A DNA stretch of 51,570 nt, taken from Candidatus Paceibacter sp. GTDB taxonomy: Bacteria > Patescibacteriota > Minisyncoccia > UBA6257 > 02-FULL-45-10c. Below are positions 46,362-51,570 of the stretch, in pieces; the stretch's first letter is position 1; each line of letters begins with the position of its first letter. The notes below the pieces were generated by a model. It was not told where the DNA came from. It made no database searches and saw only the letters and a list, made by a program, of their open reading frames with translations. Made by a program: the position numbers and the translations under genes. The stretch is taken from the NCBI GenBank assembly GCA_020724845.1, contig DYGE01000006.1, positions 1-51,570 of the forward strand. Reading direction: 5' to 3'.

Positions 46362-46955
46362 ATGAATTTAAGAAGGAGCGTTAAGGGGATAGTTTCGCTA
46401 ATTGCCGCTGTTTTAGCCCTTTATCTAGCCGGCTATTTTTTAATCGGCCGCAGCTTTGTTCCGGCAGAATTTTCTGAAGCCAGACGGGAAAGCGCGGCGG
46501 TGGCGAGAGAAATTAATCAGATGATTAACGAGTCCTTGGGTAGTCTGGAGGAGATCTCTTTGCAAGATCGCGAGCGGAACTTTAAGCAGGCGCTGGTTTT
46601 GGTGAGGGAAGAATTGGGCAGAGCCCAGCAGGCTCGTTTAAAAGCTATTGAGTTGGTAGTGGGTTTGGGGAAGATGAGCAAGTCGGCCCAGGAGATTGAA
46701 CCGGCGAAAGCAAGAGACTTGGCGGTTGAGGCGATTGGAAGCGAATTAACCTCTTTGAGCCATTTAGTTGTTTATAACGATATTTTGAATGGACTTCTTC
46801 AAACTCTGGAATTGAAGTTTTCCGGCGATCTCGGCGCGGAGGCCGAAGATGTGCAGAATCTTATTAAAAGCTTAAATGCGGAAGCCAAAGAGATAAATGA
46901 TCTCAACACTCTCTTTAATCAGAAAATGCAGGAATTTGATAATTTAGTCGGCTAA
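46362..46955 (+). CDS. Single-pass membrane protein with coiled coil
   Basis: A 197-residue protein with a basic start (MNLRRSVKG), one transmembrane helix (IVSLIAAVLALYLAGYFLIG) and a long helical, charged extracytoplasmic part (residues 35-197). No family recognised. It lies opposite the ECF sigma operon across tRNA-Gly and looks similar in style to the secreted coiled-coil protein of that operon, so a shared envelope role is possible. Own promoter and terminator. Confidence 0.72.
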   Translation: MNLRRSVKGIVSLIAAVLALYLAGYFLIGRSFVPAEFSEARRESAAVAREINQMINESLGSLEEISLQDRERNFKQALVLVREELGRAQQARLKAIELVVGLGKMSKSAQEIEPAKARDLAVEAIGSELTSLSHLVVYNDILNGLLQTLELKFSGDLGAEAEDVQNLIKSLNAEAKEINDLNTLFNQKMQEFDNLVG

Positions 46956-46977
46956 CGCCTGGGTTAAATAAAAAATT

Positions 46978-47006
46978 AGGCCTCGTCCATTGGACGAGGC
47001 CTTTTT
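46978..47006 (+). terminator. Terminator of 46362 gene
   Basis: Stem AGGCCTCGTCC / GGACGAGGCCT, loop ATT, then T-run. Confidence 0.92.
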
Positions 47007-47052
47007 GTGAAGATGCCCTGCTTTGCGAAGTTGCTTGCGGTTTTTCCTGCAA

Positions 47053-47138
47053 TGGGCCAGGAGGGACTCGAACCCCCACGGTCTCTCGACCGAGCACCGG
47101 GCTTAAGCCGGCCGCGTCTGCCATTCCGCCACTGGCCC
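47053..47138 (-). tRNA. tRNA-Leu(TAA)
   Basis: Class II tRNA: acceptor GGGCCAG/CTGGCCC, anticodon arm GCCGG-CTTAAGC-CCGGT, long variable arm, T loop TTCGAGT, discriminator A, no CCA. It lies 14 nt downstream of the small TTG-start gene on the same strand, so it is probably co-transcribed with it. Confidence 0.95.
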
Positions 47139-47152
47139 TTTGTGGGCAGGAG

Positions 47153-47431
47153 TTACCTCCGTCCGTGCTTGCGCCTTGCGCGCCGTTCCTCCCTCCGCAG
47201 AAGGATTTCCAGCGGATCGCGAGCTCCGTACAGCGTGTTGTGTCCTACCCCTCGGAAGCGCGATGCCACTTCCTCTGCGGAGACCAGATCCAAGGGGATA
47301 TAGCCGCCGCTCGGTCGCTGGGCTCTTCCGCCCAGCTCCTCCTCTTCCTGGCTGTCGCCGGGAAGCGAGAGGAACCACGGATCATCTATGATCCGCAAGT
47401 CCCATTCTTCAGTAACTCTGGGTTGACGCAA
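47153..47431 (-). CDS. Orphan small acidic/basic protein, TTG start
   Basis: A 92-residue protein with an acidic middle (QEEEELGG) and an Arg-rich C-terminus (RREERRARRKHGRR). The start is TTG at 47431, chosen because a strong GGAGG lies 5 nt upstream of it. No family recognised. GC-richer than its neighbours. Expression is from a consensus promoter nearly 200 nt upstream through a structured leader, and the transcript runs into tRNA-Leu(TAA). Long frames on the opposite strand of this region lack any expression signal and are treated as shadows. Confidence 0.6.
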   Translation of the reverse strand: MRQPRVTEEWDLRIIDDPWFLSLPGDSQEEEELGGRAQRPSGGYIPLDLVSAEEVASRFRGVGHNTLYGARDPLEILLRREERRARRKHGRR

Positions 47432-47625
47432 TTTTCCTCCGGACGAGTTTGGTTTCTTTGGAAAGGGGCCAGCCTATGTTATTGGCTGGCTTTTGCGCGG
47501 CTTTGCTTAGCTAGGGCCACGTCATTTGGCACCTGTCCGATCCGGTCGGACGGCCGGGGGATCAGCTTGGACTATCGGGCGAGCTAAGTCCCCAAGATCA
47601 GCATCCTTCTTGATTCTGAAAGAAC
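47432..47625 (-). promoter_or_regulatory. Long structured leader of the TTG-start gene
   Basis: About 190 nt of untranslated leader with three hairpins: GGGGA/TCCCC plus AGCT/AGCT (47557-47593), GTCCGA/TCGGAC (47535-47551) and GCCAGCC/GGCTGGC (47468-47490). The last is 3' of the others and near the ribosome-binding site. It could be a cis-regulatory RNA or a small RNA upstream of the gene. It matches no riboswitch class I can recall. Confidence 0.5.
47468..47494 (+). terminator. Hairpin with T-run on plus strand
   Basis: Stem GCCAGCC / GGCTGGC followed by TTTT on the plus strand. No gene on that strand obviously needs it, so it may matter instead as the third leader hairpin on the minus strand. 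Confidence 0.5.
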
Positions 47626-47631
47626 TTTTAA

Positions 47632-47660
47632 ATTATAGCACATAAAAAAGAATTTGTCAA
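47632..47660 (-). promoter_or_regulatory. Consensus sigma70 promoter
   Basis: On the minus strand: TTGACA (47655-47660), 17-nt spacer, TATAAT (47632-47637) with TG extension. The strongest promoter match in the window. Confidence 0.9.
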
Positions 47661-47666
47661 TAGCTG

Positions 47667-47738
47667 TGCCGCGGGAGTGAATCGAACACTCGACACGACG
47701 CTCTTCAGGCGTCTGCTCTACCACTGAGCTACCGCGGC
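47667..47738 (-). tRNA. tRNA-Phe(GAA)
   Basis: Acceptor GCCGCGG/CCGCGGC, D arm AGCTCAGTGGTAGAGC, anticodon arm GACGC-CTGAAGA-GCGTC, T loop TTCGATT, discriminator A, no CCA. Confidence 0.95.
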
Positions 47739-47779
47739 ATTCAAGTTATTCTAATACAATCTTTTACACTTTTAAAGTG

Positions 47780-47851
47780 TCTCCCCGCTAGGAATCGAAC
47801 CTAGATCTACTCCTTAGAAGGGAGCTGTTCTATCCGTTGAACTACGGGGAG
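47780..47851 (-). tRNA. tRNA-Arg(TCT)
   Basis: Acceptor CTCCCCG/CGGGGAG, anticodon arm GCTCC-CTTCTAA-GGAGT, T arm CTAGG-TTCGATT-CCTAG, discriminator A, no CCA. Confidence 0.95.
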
Positions 47852-47929
47852 AATTGAATTATTGCCTGAATTTTGTTAGAACATAACTAGTCACCTTGTA
47901 CAATATATCAGGAAAAATGAGGAGTCGCA

Positions 47930-48571
47930 ATGCTCTCGCGGCATTTTTCTCACCATAACGGCGAATGCCGTTGCGAGATAAAGACGTATTGCTTTGCTTT
48001 TCTAATCGGCGTGCTGGTATTCCTGTTTCAGTTGTACGGCTCTCATGTCTCCGGAAGCGTTGCCCTGTTGGCAGATACTTTTCATGTCCTTATAGACGCG
48101 CTTGGGCATCTTTTGGCGGTCGCCACCGCTTACCTAGTTTTGAAATTTCCGCAGCTGGAAAAGAAGTCCAGATCCGTGGCTGGCGGCTTAAGCGCCTTGC
48201 TCTTATTGATCGCCTCGCTTTTTATTGGCTACGAGGCCTTTGGGCGACTCTGGAATCCGGTGGAGATTAACAGTAAACTGCTGGTTATTTACGCCTTGGG
48301 AGGAGCGCTCGGCAACGCGATTGTTCTTTGGCTCGTTCATAGCCGGACCGATCACAGCGTTACTAAAGCCGCTCTCCTGCGTCATATACTAGTGGATCTT
48401 GGCCAGTCCATGGTAGTTGTTATTAGCGGCGCCATCCTGCTCATTCAGCCGTACGTCCTTAGAAATGCGCTTTACCTGATTGATCCCTCGCTGTCTCTTT
48501 TGCTAGCCGCCCTTACTTTATTCCTAGGGATAAAGACCGGCTTGGAATCTTGGAAGCTCTTCAAGAGTTAA
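47930..48571 (+). CDS. Cation diffusion facilitator-like protein, no C-terminal domain
   Basis: A 213-residue protein with five to six transmembrane helices. Helix 2 has LLADTFHVLIDALGH and helix 5 HILVDLGQSMVVV, corresponding to the zinc-binding HxxxD/DxxxD pattern of CDF exporters. The usual cytoplasmic C-terminal domain is absent. A ribosome-binding site (GAGGAG) precedes ATG 47930. Likely exports Zn2+ or another divalent cation, but substrate is uncertain. Single-gene unit with its own terminator. Confidence 0.82.
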   Translation: MLSRHFSHHNGECRCEIKTYCFAFLIGVLVFLFQLYGSHVSGSVALLADTFHVLIDALGHLLAVATAYLVLKFPQLEKKSRSVAGGLSALLLLIASLFIGYEAFGRLWNPVEINSKLLVIYALGGALGNAIVLWLVHSRTDHSVTKAALLRHILVDLGQSMVVVISGAILLIQPYVLRNALYLIDPSLSLLLAALTLFLGIKTGLESWKLFKS

Positions 48572-48597
48572 CCCCCGCAAAGCGGGGGATTATTTTT
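48571..48597 (+). terminator. Terminator of CDF-like gene
   Basis: Stem CCCCCGC / GCGGGGG, loop AAA, then T-rich tract. Confidence 0.9.
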
Positions 48598-48643
48598 GGG
48601 CTTTGATTTTTTAGCTACAATCTGTTTAAAATAAGTGATACCG

Positions 48644-48714
48644 CGGAGCGTAGTATAATGGTAGTATATATGCTTTGGGAGCATAAGGCCCGAGTTCGAT
48701 TCTCGGCGCTCCGA
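48644..48714 (+). tRNA. tRNA-Pro(TGG)
   Basis: Acceptor CGGAGCG/CGCTCCG, anticodon loop TTTGGGA, T arm CCGAG-TTCGATT-CTCGG, discriminator A, no CCA. Its 3' end is repeated 211 nt downstream. Confidence 0.95.
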
Positions 48715-48728
48715 CAAAATAAAAAATA
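48698..48728 (+). repeat. Direct repeat copy 1 (tRNA-Pro 3' end)
   Basis: 31 nt from the T arm of tRNA-Pro through the acceptor into the following A-rich terminator arm. It is identical to 48909-48939. Confidence 0.9.
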
Positions 48729-48755
48729 CCCATAGGGTATTTTTTATTTTTCCGA
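48716..48755. terminator. tRNA-Pro terminator
   Basis: Long stem AAAATAAAAAATACCC / GGGTATTTTTTATTTT with loop ATA, usable on both strands. Confidence 0.85.
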
Positions 48756-48908
48756 GAATCAAACTCGGGAAAGGGGTCGGGAAAACGGTAGTTTTCCCGT
48801 TGCGGAGGCAGGTCGCCAAAGGTGATCGTTGGAACCGCTGGGTTCCAAAGAGGTTTGATAGCTATCAAACCGAGAGTTCTAGCGACGCCGAGTTTTACTC
48901 GGCTAGCG
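48729..48908 (+). ncRNA. Hairpin-rich cassette inserted behind tRNA-Pro
   Basis: About 180 nt without a credible ORF but with several successive hairpins: CCGAG/CTCGG (an inverted T-arm copy), CGGGAAAAC/GTTTTCCCG, GGTCGCC/GGTGATC (with two G-U pairs valid only in plus-strand RNA), TTGGAACC/GGTTCCAA, GGTTTGATA/TATCAAACC and GCCGAGT/ACTCGGC. The structure suggests a small structured RNA or a hairpin-type mobile element. No promoter is evident, so read-through from tRNA-Pro is the likely source of any transcript. Confidence 0.5.
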
Positions 48909-48939
48909 GATTCTCGGCGCTCCGACAAAATAAAAAATA
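48909..48939 (+). repeat. Direct repeat copy 2 (tRNA-Pro 3' end)
   Basis: Second identical 31-nt copy of the tRNA-Pro 3' end. It restores the acceptor sequence and a following A-rich terminator arm, as attachment-site duplications do. Confidence 0.9.
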
Positions 48940-48960
48940 GCCGGCTTAAGGGCTATTTTT
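48933..48960 (+). terminator. Second terminator after the cassette
   Basis: Stem AAAAATAGCC / GGCTATTTTT with an 8-nt loop. Confidence 0.85.
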
Positions 48961-48986
48961 ATATTCTATCAAGCCGTGCAGGGGGC

Positions 48987-49015
48987 TTGACAGAATTGCA
49001 ACAATATGCTAATAT
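48987..49015 (+). promoter_or_regulatory. Promoter of orphan gene 49067
   Basis: TTGACA (48987-48992), 17-nt spacer, TAATAT (49010-49015). The leader is about 45 nt and ends with AAGGAGG 4 nt before the ATG. Confidence 0.85.
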
Positions 49016-49066
49016 TAGCATGTCATCGAAAGGTGATTTAGCACACCAAAATCTAAGGAGGGTGGC

Positions 49067-49351
49067 ATGAACCAGAAGCTGAAGAAGGAGCTCAAGGAGT
49101 ACTTCCCGACGTTCGCGGCGCTGATCAACCGGATCCTCTCGCTCTTCAAGCGGCCCGTGACCAAGGTGGCGCTCCCGAACAAGAGCGGCACCCTGGAGCT
49201 CAACAAGTCCGCCTCGTACGAGAGCGGCAAGCGCGGGACGCAGGTCGGGACGATCGTGAGCTTCGACAGCTCCGGCCGCGCCCGGCTGGATCTCGGCGGG
49301 GGCGTCTTCGTCCGCCGCAAGACTCACCTCCTCACGCCGATCCCGGCGTAA
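49067..49351 (+). CDS. GC-rich orphan small protein
   Basis: A 94-residue protein with a basic N-terminal half (MNQKLKKELKEYFPTFAALI, FKRPVTKVALPNKSG) and a C-terminal segment GTIVSFDSSGRARLDLGGGVFVRRKTHLL that looks like a small beta-barrel or SH3-like fold. No family recognised. 92 of 94 sense codons end in G or C, in extreme contrast to the neighbours. Strong promoter, strong ribosome-binding site and terminator make it a complete unit. It could be foreign DNA placed under local signals. The function is not known. Confidence 0.75.
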   Translation: MNQKLKKELKEYFPTFAALINRILSLFKRPVTKVALPNKSGTLELNKSASYESGKRGTQVGTIVSFDSSGRARLDLGGGVFVRRKTHLLTPIPA

Positions 49352-49382
49352 CCCCTCCTAAAATCCTGCATCCTCTGCAGGT

Positions 49383-49409
49383 GGCCCCAACGAGAGTTGG
49401 GGCCTTTTT
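49383..49409 (+). terminator. Terminator of orphan gene 49067
   Basis: Stem GGCCCCAAC / GTTGGGGCC, loop GAGA, then five T. Confidence 0.93.
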
Positions 49410-49488
49410 CTATGGACTATTTTAAAAAAAAGTTGTAAATTCTTAATAGTCATCTGTCAGTGGTCATTTGTCAGATGTCTAAGTGTAT

Positions 49489-49560
49489 GGTGCCTATAGT
49501 TTAATGGTAAAACTCCAGTTTGTGGTACTGGTATCGAGGGTTCGATTCCCTCTAGGCACC
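49489..49560 (+). tRNA. tRNA-His(GTG)
   Basis: Includes the extra G at -1 opposite C73 typical of tRNA-His. Acceptor GTGCCTA/TAGGCAC, anticodon arm CCAGT-TTGTGGT-ACTGG, T arm GAGGG-TTCGATT-CCCTC. CCA is not fully encoded. The spacer before it has repeated CATCTGTCAG/CATTTGTCAG words. Confidence 0.95.
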
Positions 49561-49561
49561 C

Positions 49562-49601
49562 AAATTAAAATAATCCGCAATATTGCGGATTATTTTAATT
49601 T
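49562..49601. terminator. Perfect 40-bp palindromic terminator
   Basis: Both arms of 20 nt pair perfectly (AAATTAAAATAATCCGCAAT and its complement), directly after tRNA-His. Usable on both strands. Confidence 0.88.
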
Positions 49602-49676
49602 CCGGTTATGGAATCGAGCTTCCTCATTTATTTTCTAGTAGTTTTATAGTTTCCAAAACTATGCTTATATTAAAAT

Positions 49677-50444
49677 ATGAAATTATTCAAATCGTTCCCG
49701 GAAGAAAAGAAGCCGGAGCGGGAGAGTGGCGAAGAAGCAAAAAAATACAACCTTGAGCAATTTGCGGAGATAGAAAAATCTACAATTAGTTTGGTGGGCC
49801 AATTAAAAGAAAGAATCGATAGGGGCGAATACGACACTTTAATTAGCGATGACGCGAGCGGCAGGATGCACGCCTTAGTTTTAAGAAAGATCATCAACGA
49901 AAGAAACAGGAAGCTCCATCCTGAATTGCCGCCTGAAGAAACAGATATCAAAACCAGGTTTGTTGCCGGAGGCAGGCATTCTGGGGAGATTACAAAGAAG
50001 CTGATGGATTTTTTTCAAAAACTAAAACCCGAGGTTAAGAAAAAAGCTCTTTTGGTTACAGAATATATAGAAACCGGCGGAAGCATTGCTTGGTTGGCCC
50101 GCCTTCTTAGCGATGCTGGAATAGAATTTGATATAGCTGCAGATAGCTCTAGGCAATCCTCAAAATCATATAATGATTTCTCCGCTTTGAGAGATAAGAA
50201 GATATTTATTGGCGAAGAAAAAACCCAAAGAATGACTGTGCCTCCTTTTTATGGCAAGAAGGATATTTCTGGCGTGGAAAAGAGCTATTTAGAACCATCG
50301 GCCCATCCGGAGTTAATTGAGAAATTAAGGAAAAGAGGCACGGCGGCAGGGATTATTCAGCGGGAAAAGATTAAACAAGGCAGGGAGGATGTTAATACTT
50401 TGGCTAATAAGGTATTGAAGACCATTTGGGGGCAGGGTCAATAA
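49677..50444 (+). CDS. Divergent phosphoribosyltransferase-fold protein
   Basis: A 255-residue soluble protein. The segment KKALLVTEYIETGGSIAWLARLL has the position and shape of a PRPP-binding loop (hydrophobic strand, acidic pair, TGGS), preceded by LISDDASGRMHALVLRKII. The charged N-terminal helix and the basic C-terminus are unique. It may be a regulatory PRTase-like protein rather than an enzyme, because the loop reads EYIETGGS instead of DDxxxTGGT. A TATATT box 5 nt before the ATG suggests a leaderless transcript. Confidence 0.62.
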   Translation: MKLFKSFPEEKKPERESGEEAKKYNLEQFAEIEKSTISLVGQLKERIDRGEYDTLISDDASGRMHALVLRKIINERNRKLHPELPPEETDIKTRFVAGGRHSGEITKKLMDFFQKLKPEVKKKALLVTEYIETGGSIAWLARLLSDAGIEFDIAADSSRQSSKSYNDFSALRDKKIFIGEEKTQRMTVPPFYGKKDISGVEKSYLEPSAHPELIEKLRKRGTAAGIIQREKIKQGREDVNTLANKVLKTIWGQGQ

Positions 50445-50472
50445 GAATGGTTGATATTTTTTGTTCCCAGCC

Positions 50473-50501
50473 TTGAAGTCTGCGCGCGGAAGAGGTAATA
50501 T
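50473..50501 (+). promoter_or_regulatory. Promoter of orphan gene 50530
   Basis: TTGAAG, 17-nt spacer, TAATAT. Ribosome-binding site AGGGGGAG lies directly before ATG 50530. Confidence 0.75.
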
Positions 50502-50529
50502 TTATTCGATTCGCTGAAAAAGGGGGAGT

Positions 50530-50754
50530 ATGAAACTGAAGGAAGTTCCTTTTGAAAGCCTTCGAGAAGGCGACCGGGTTTTACTGCCCGATGGCCAAGT
50601 ATATCATATCAGCGAATTGTTTTCGGATCGCCATTTTGTAATCTGCCGAGAGGACGGGACCGGGGAAATTTTGCTGCATTACGATAATATCCGTAACCCA
50701 GCGCACCCCTCTGCAAGCATGGGAGAAATAACTTATCTAGGCGCGGCCTCATAA
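50530..50754 (+). CDS. Orphan small beta-rich protein
   Basis: A 74-residue protein with alternating hydrophobic strands (FESLREGDRVLLPDGQVYHI, HFVICRED, GEILLHYDNI). It resembles a small SH3-like or KOW-like barrel. No family recognised. Its own promoter, ribosome-binding site and terminator support a real gene. Similar gene architecture to the orphan genes at 49067 and 50858 on either side. Confidence 0.68.
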   Translation: MKLKEVPFESLREGDRVLLPDGQVYHISELFSDRHFVICREDGTGEILLHYDNIRNPAHPSASMGEITYLGAAS

Positions 50755-50770
50755 TACCAGGCCGCTTTTT
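50743..50770 (+). terminator. Terminator of orphan gene 50530
   Basis: Stem GCGGCCT / AGGCCGC then five T, overlapping the stop codon. Confidence 0.88.
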
Positions 50771-50796
50771 CATTTATTGCGATACCATATCGGTAT

Positions 50797-50826
50797 TTGA
50801 CAAATATCAAGTATATGTGTTAGTAT
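50797..50826 (+). promoter_or_regulatory. Promoter of orphan gene 50858
   Basis: TTGACA (50797-50802), 18-nt spacer, TAGTAT (50821-50826). GGAGGT ribosome-binding site at 50847-50852. Confidence 0.75.
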
Positions 50827-50857
50827 ATCTTAAAAATCCGCACCACGGAGGTAGGAA

Positions 50858-51031
50858 ATGAAAGAGCACGAAGGCGCTTGGTACTCGCTGCGATGTTTTC
50901 TAGCGACGGTTCTGCTCACCACCGCGCTGTCGATCTACCCGAAGACGTCTTTGCGCAGAATCAAATTGGAGCAGTTTATCAAGGATAACATTGGCAAGAT
51001 CCTCAAGAAGGAATGGGGTTTGGAGAGCTAA
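50858..51031 (+). CDS. Small single-pass membrane protein
   Basis: A 57-residue protein starting MKEHEGAWYSLRCFLATVLL. The N-terminal half has one short hydrophobic helix (CFLATVLLTTALSIYP). The C-terminal half is a basic amphipathic helix (LRRIKLEQFIKDNIGKILKKEWG). Strong promoter, GGAGGT site and terminator. This architecture is also typical of small membrane-active peptides, but no toxin-antitoxin partner is seen. Function unknown. Confidence 0.65.
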   Translation: MKEHEGAWYSLRCFLATVLLTTALSIYPKTSLRRIKLEQFIKDNIGKILKKEWGLES

Positions 51032-51045
51032 GAGACGCCCCAATC

Positions 51046-51078
51046 GCCGCCCACATAAAAAGTGAGGCGGCTTTTTCT
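51046..51078 (+). terminator. Terminator of orphan gene 50858
   Basis: Stem GCCGCC / GGCGGC followed by a T-run. Confidence 0.85.
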
Positions 51079-51084
51079 TTTCAA

Positions 51085-51112
51085 TAAAAATCCGCCGAGT
51101 CTGGCTCGGCGG
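51085..51112 (-). terminator. Terminator of the right-edge gene
   Basis: Stem CCGCCGAG / CTCGGCGG followed on the minus strand by ATTTTTATT. Confidence 0.85.
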
Positions 51113-51121
51113 AACGGGTAA

Positions 51122-51570
51122 TCAGGTCAATCGCTTTGTGGTGAGCGCTGTCGAACCATTTACTTTCTCTTGAGGAGCTTTCGGAGCATTGTGTTTGGTG
51201 AGAAATCCAGATTTTTGAAGGTATCGGCATTTATGGCAATCTCTCAAGTCTTTGCCGGCATGCATCATTGTAAGCATCGAGATAGATTCTAGGGCAGCAG
51301 CGGCAAACACCCCTGTGCCTCCGAAGAGGGCCGCTCCAACAAGAACGGGTGGGGAGACTACGGCCATTAGGCAGATAAGAAATACTAGCGTGGCTGGAAA
51401 ATCTCCGAACCTTTCATGTATTTTGTTGGCAGCTCTCACAGAATTTCCCATATACTTATCCCAAAACCTGGCAGATAAACTCACCAACCTATGGAGTATC
51501 CCAATCTTCTTCTTGATCTGGGCATCCAGATATTGATACTCCTCCTCATCAGCTGTAACCAGATCCTTGG
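51122..51570 (-). CDS. Hypothetical membrane protein, partial (5' end outside window)
   Basis: The minus-strand frame is open to the right edge, so the gene starts outside. The visible 148 or so residues begin with a charged stretch (KDLVTADEEEYQYLDAQIKK), continue to two adjacent transmembrane helices (FPATLVFLICLMAVVSPPVL and GAALFGGTGVFAAAALESISM), then a CHKC pair and a basic tail. Internal TTG or ATG starts exist, but the upstream reading looks like real coding sequence. No family recognised. Confidence 0.6.
   Translation of the reverse strand, partial: KDLVTADEEEYQYLDAQIKKKIGILHRLVSLSARFWDKYMGNSVRAANKIHERFGDFPATLVFLICLMAVVSPPVLVGAALFGGTGVFAAAALESISMLTMMHAGKDLRDCHKCRYLQKSGFLTKHNAPKAPQEKVNGSTALTTKRLT

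Noticed and set aside
47165-47587. 140-codon plus-strand ORF
   Set aside because: No expression signals; composition follows the opposite-strand gene, which has a promoter and strong ribosome-binding site.
47535-47593. Known riboswitch or 6S/SRP RNA
   Set aside because: None of the conserved motifs I know of for these RNAs could be found in the leader.
48626-48928. 100-codon minus-strand ORF across tRNA-Pro and the cassette
   Set aside because: It runs antisense through a tRNA, two terminators and hairpins and has no ribosome-binding site or promoter; it is a shadow frame.
1-51570. Recoded TGA (Gly) as in some CPR lineages
   Set aside because: Several genes end correctly at TGA (for example smpB, the 2946 gene, murB), and no conserved gene reads through TGA.

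Overview
The window looks like part of the reduced genome of a Candidate Phyla Radiation (Patescibacteria) bacterium, most likely Parcubacteria. This placement is an inference. It rests on compact, overlapping housekeeping genes, shortened repair enzymes (UvrB, UvrC, HolA, a minimal alkyltransferase-like protein), a Mur ligase without its N-terminal domain, RNase J together with RNase Y, an archease-RtcB pair, many start codons placed directly behind an extended -10 box, and numerous small dispersed palindromes and low-complexity word repeats. TGA is used as a stop codon, so the genetic code is standard.

Layout. 1-5.0 kb: the end of a sensor kinase, mutM, holA, rpsT, an isolated GC-rich small gene and uvrB. 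5.1-14.6 kb: a long co-oriented run with ruvA, a Mur ligase, archease-rtcB, a CPSF-like beta-CASP nuclease, a LOG-like protein, a translation-factor-like barrel, MgtC, an amino-acid permease, a zinc-ribbon protein and murB. 14.7-20.3 kb: a membrane-anchored ceramidase-like enzyme, a membrane-anchored ClpC-like AAA+ protein, a half-size MFS protein and a lipoprotein. 20.5-22.9 kb: a DNA-maintenance operon (polX, Nudix, Ogt-like). 22.9-26.4 kb (minus strand): infC-rpmI-rplT, prs, a phosphoribosyltransferase, and smpB overlapping the tmRNA gene. 26.5-36.2 kb: a PD-(D/E)XK nuclease, argS, an orphan gene, an ileS carrying a complete histidine-phosphatase domain, trpS and rnj. 36.4-36.6 kb: a tRNA-Leu gene that sits inside another, interrupted tRNA-Leu gene. 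36.6-44.1 kb: an OppA-like binding protein, secG, uvrC, gpmI, rny and hup. 44.2-47.1 kb: an ECF sigma / anti-sigma-like / secreted-protein operon. 46.2-51.6 kb: six tRNA genes on both strands, interspersed with several isolated small orphan genes, a hairpin-rich cassette at the 3' end of tRNA-Pro, and a partial membrane gene that runs off the right edge.

Two kinds of expression signal can be separated. Housekeeping genes often have TGnTATAAT 6-9 nt before the start codon, leaving no room for a Shine-Dalgarno site (predicted leaderless mRNAs). The small orphan genes (2946, 28864, 47431, 49067, 50530, 50858) have strong -35/-10 promoters, an untranslated leader and a purine-rich ribosome-binding site; five have their own terminator, while the 47431 gene reads into tRNA-Leu(TAA). 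Two of them (2946 and 49067) use almost only G/C-ending codons, unlike everything around them.

The observations most worth following are: (1) the tRNA-Leu inside the anticodon loop of another, otherwise well-folded tRNA-Leu, in a genome that also encodes RtcB and archease; (2) the intact histidine-phosphatase domain between the two zinc-binding CxxC pairs of IleRS; (3) the 31-bp duplication of the tRNA-Pro 3' end around a hairpin cassette; (4) low-complexity word repeats and palindromes inserted in frame into essential genes (ileS, uvrC, argS, polX, archease); (5) the GC-rich orphan genes; and (6) the matching loss of UVR motifs from UvrB and UvrC.
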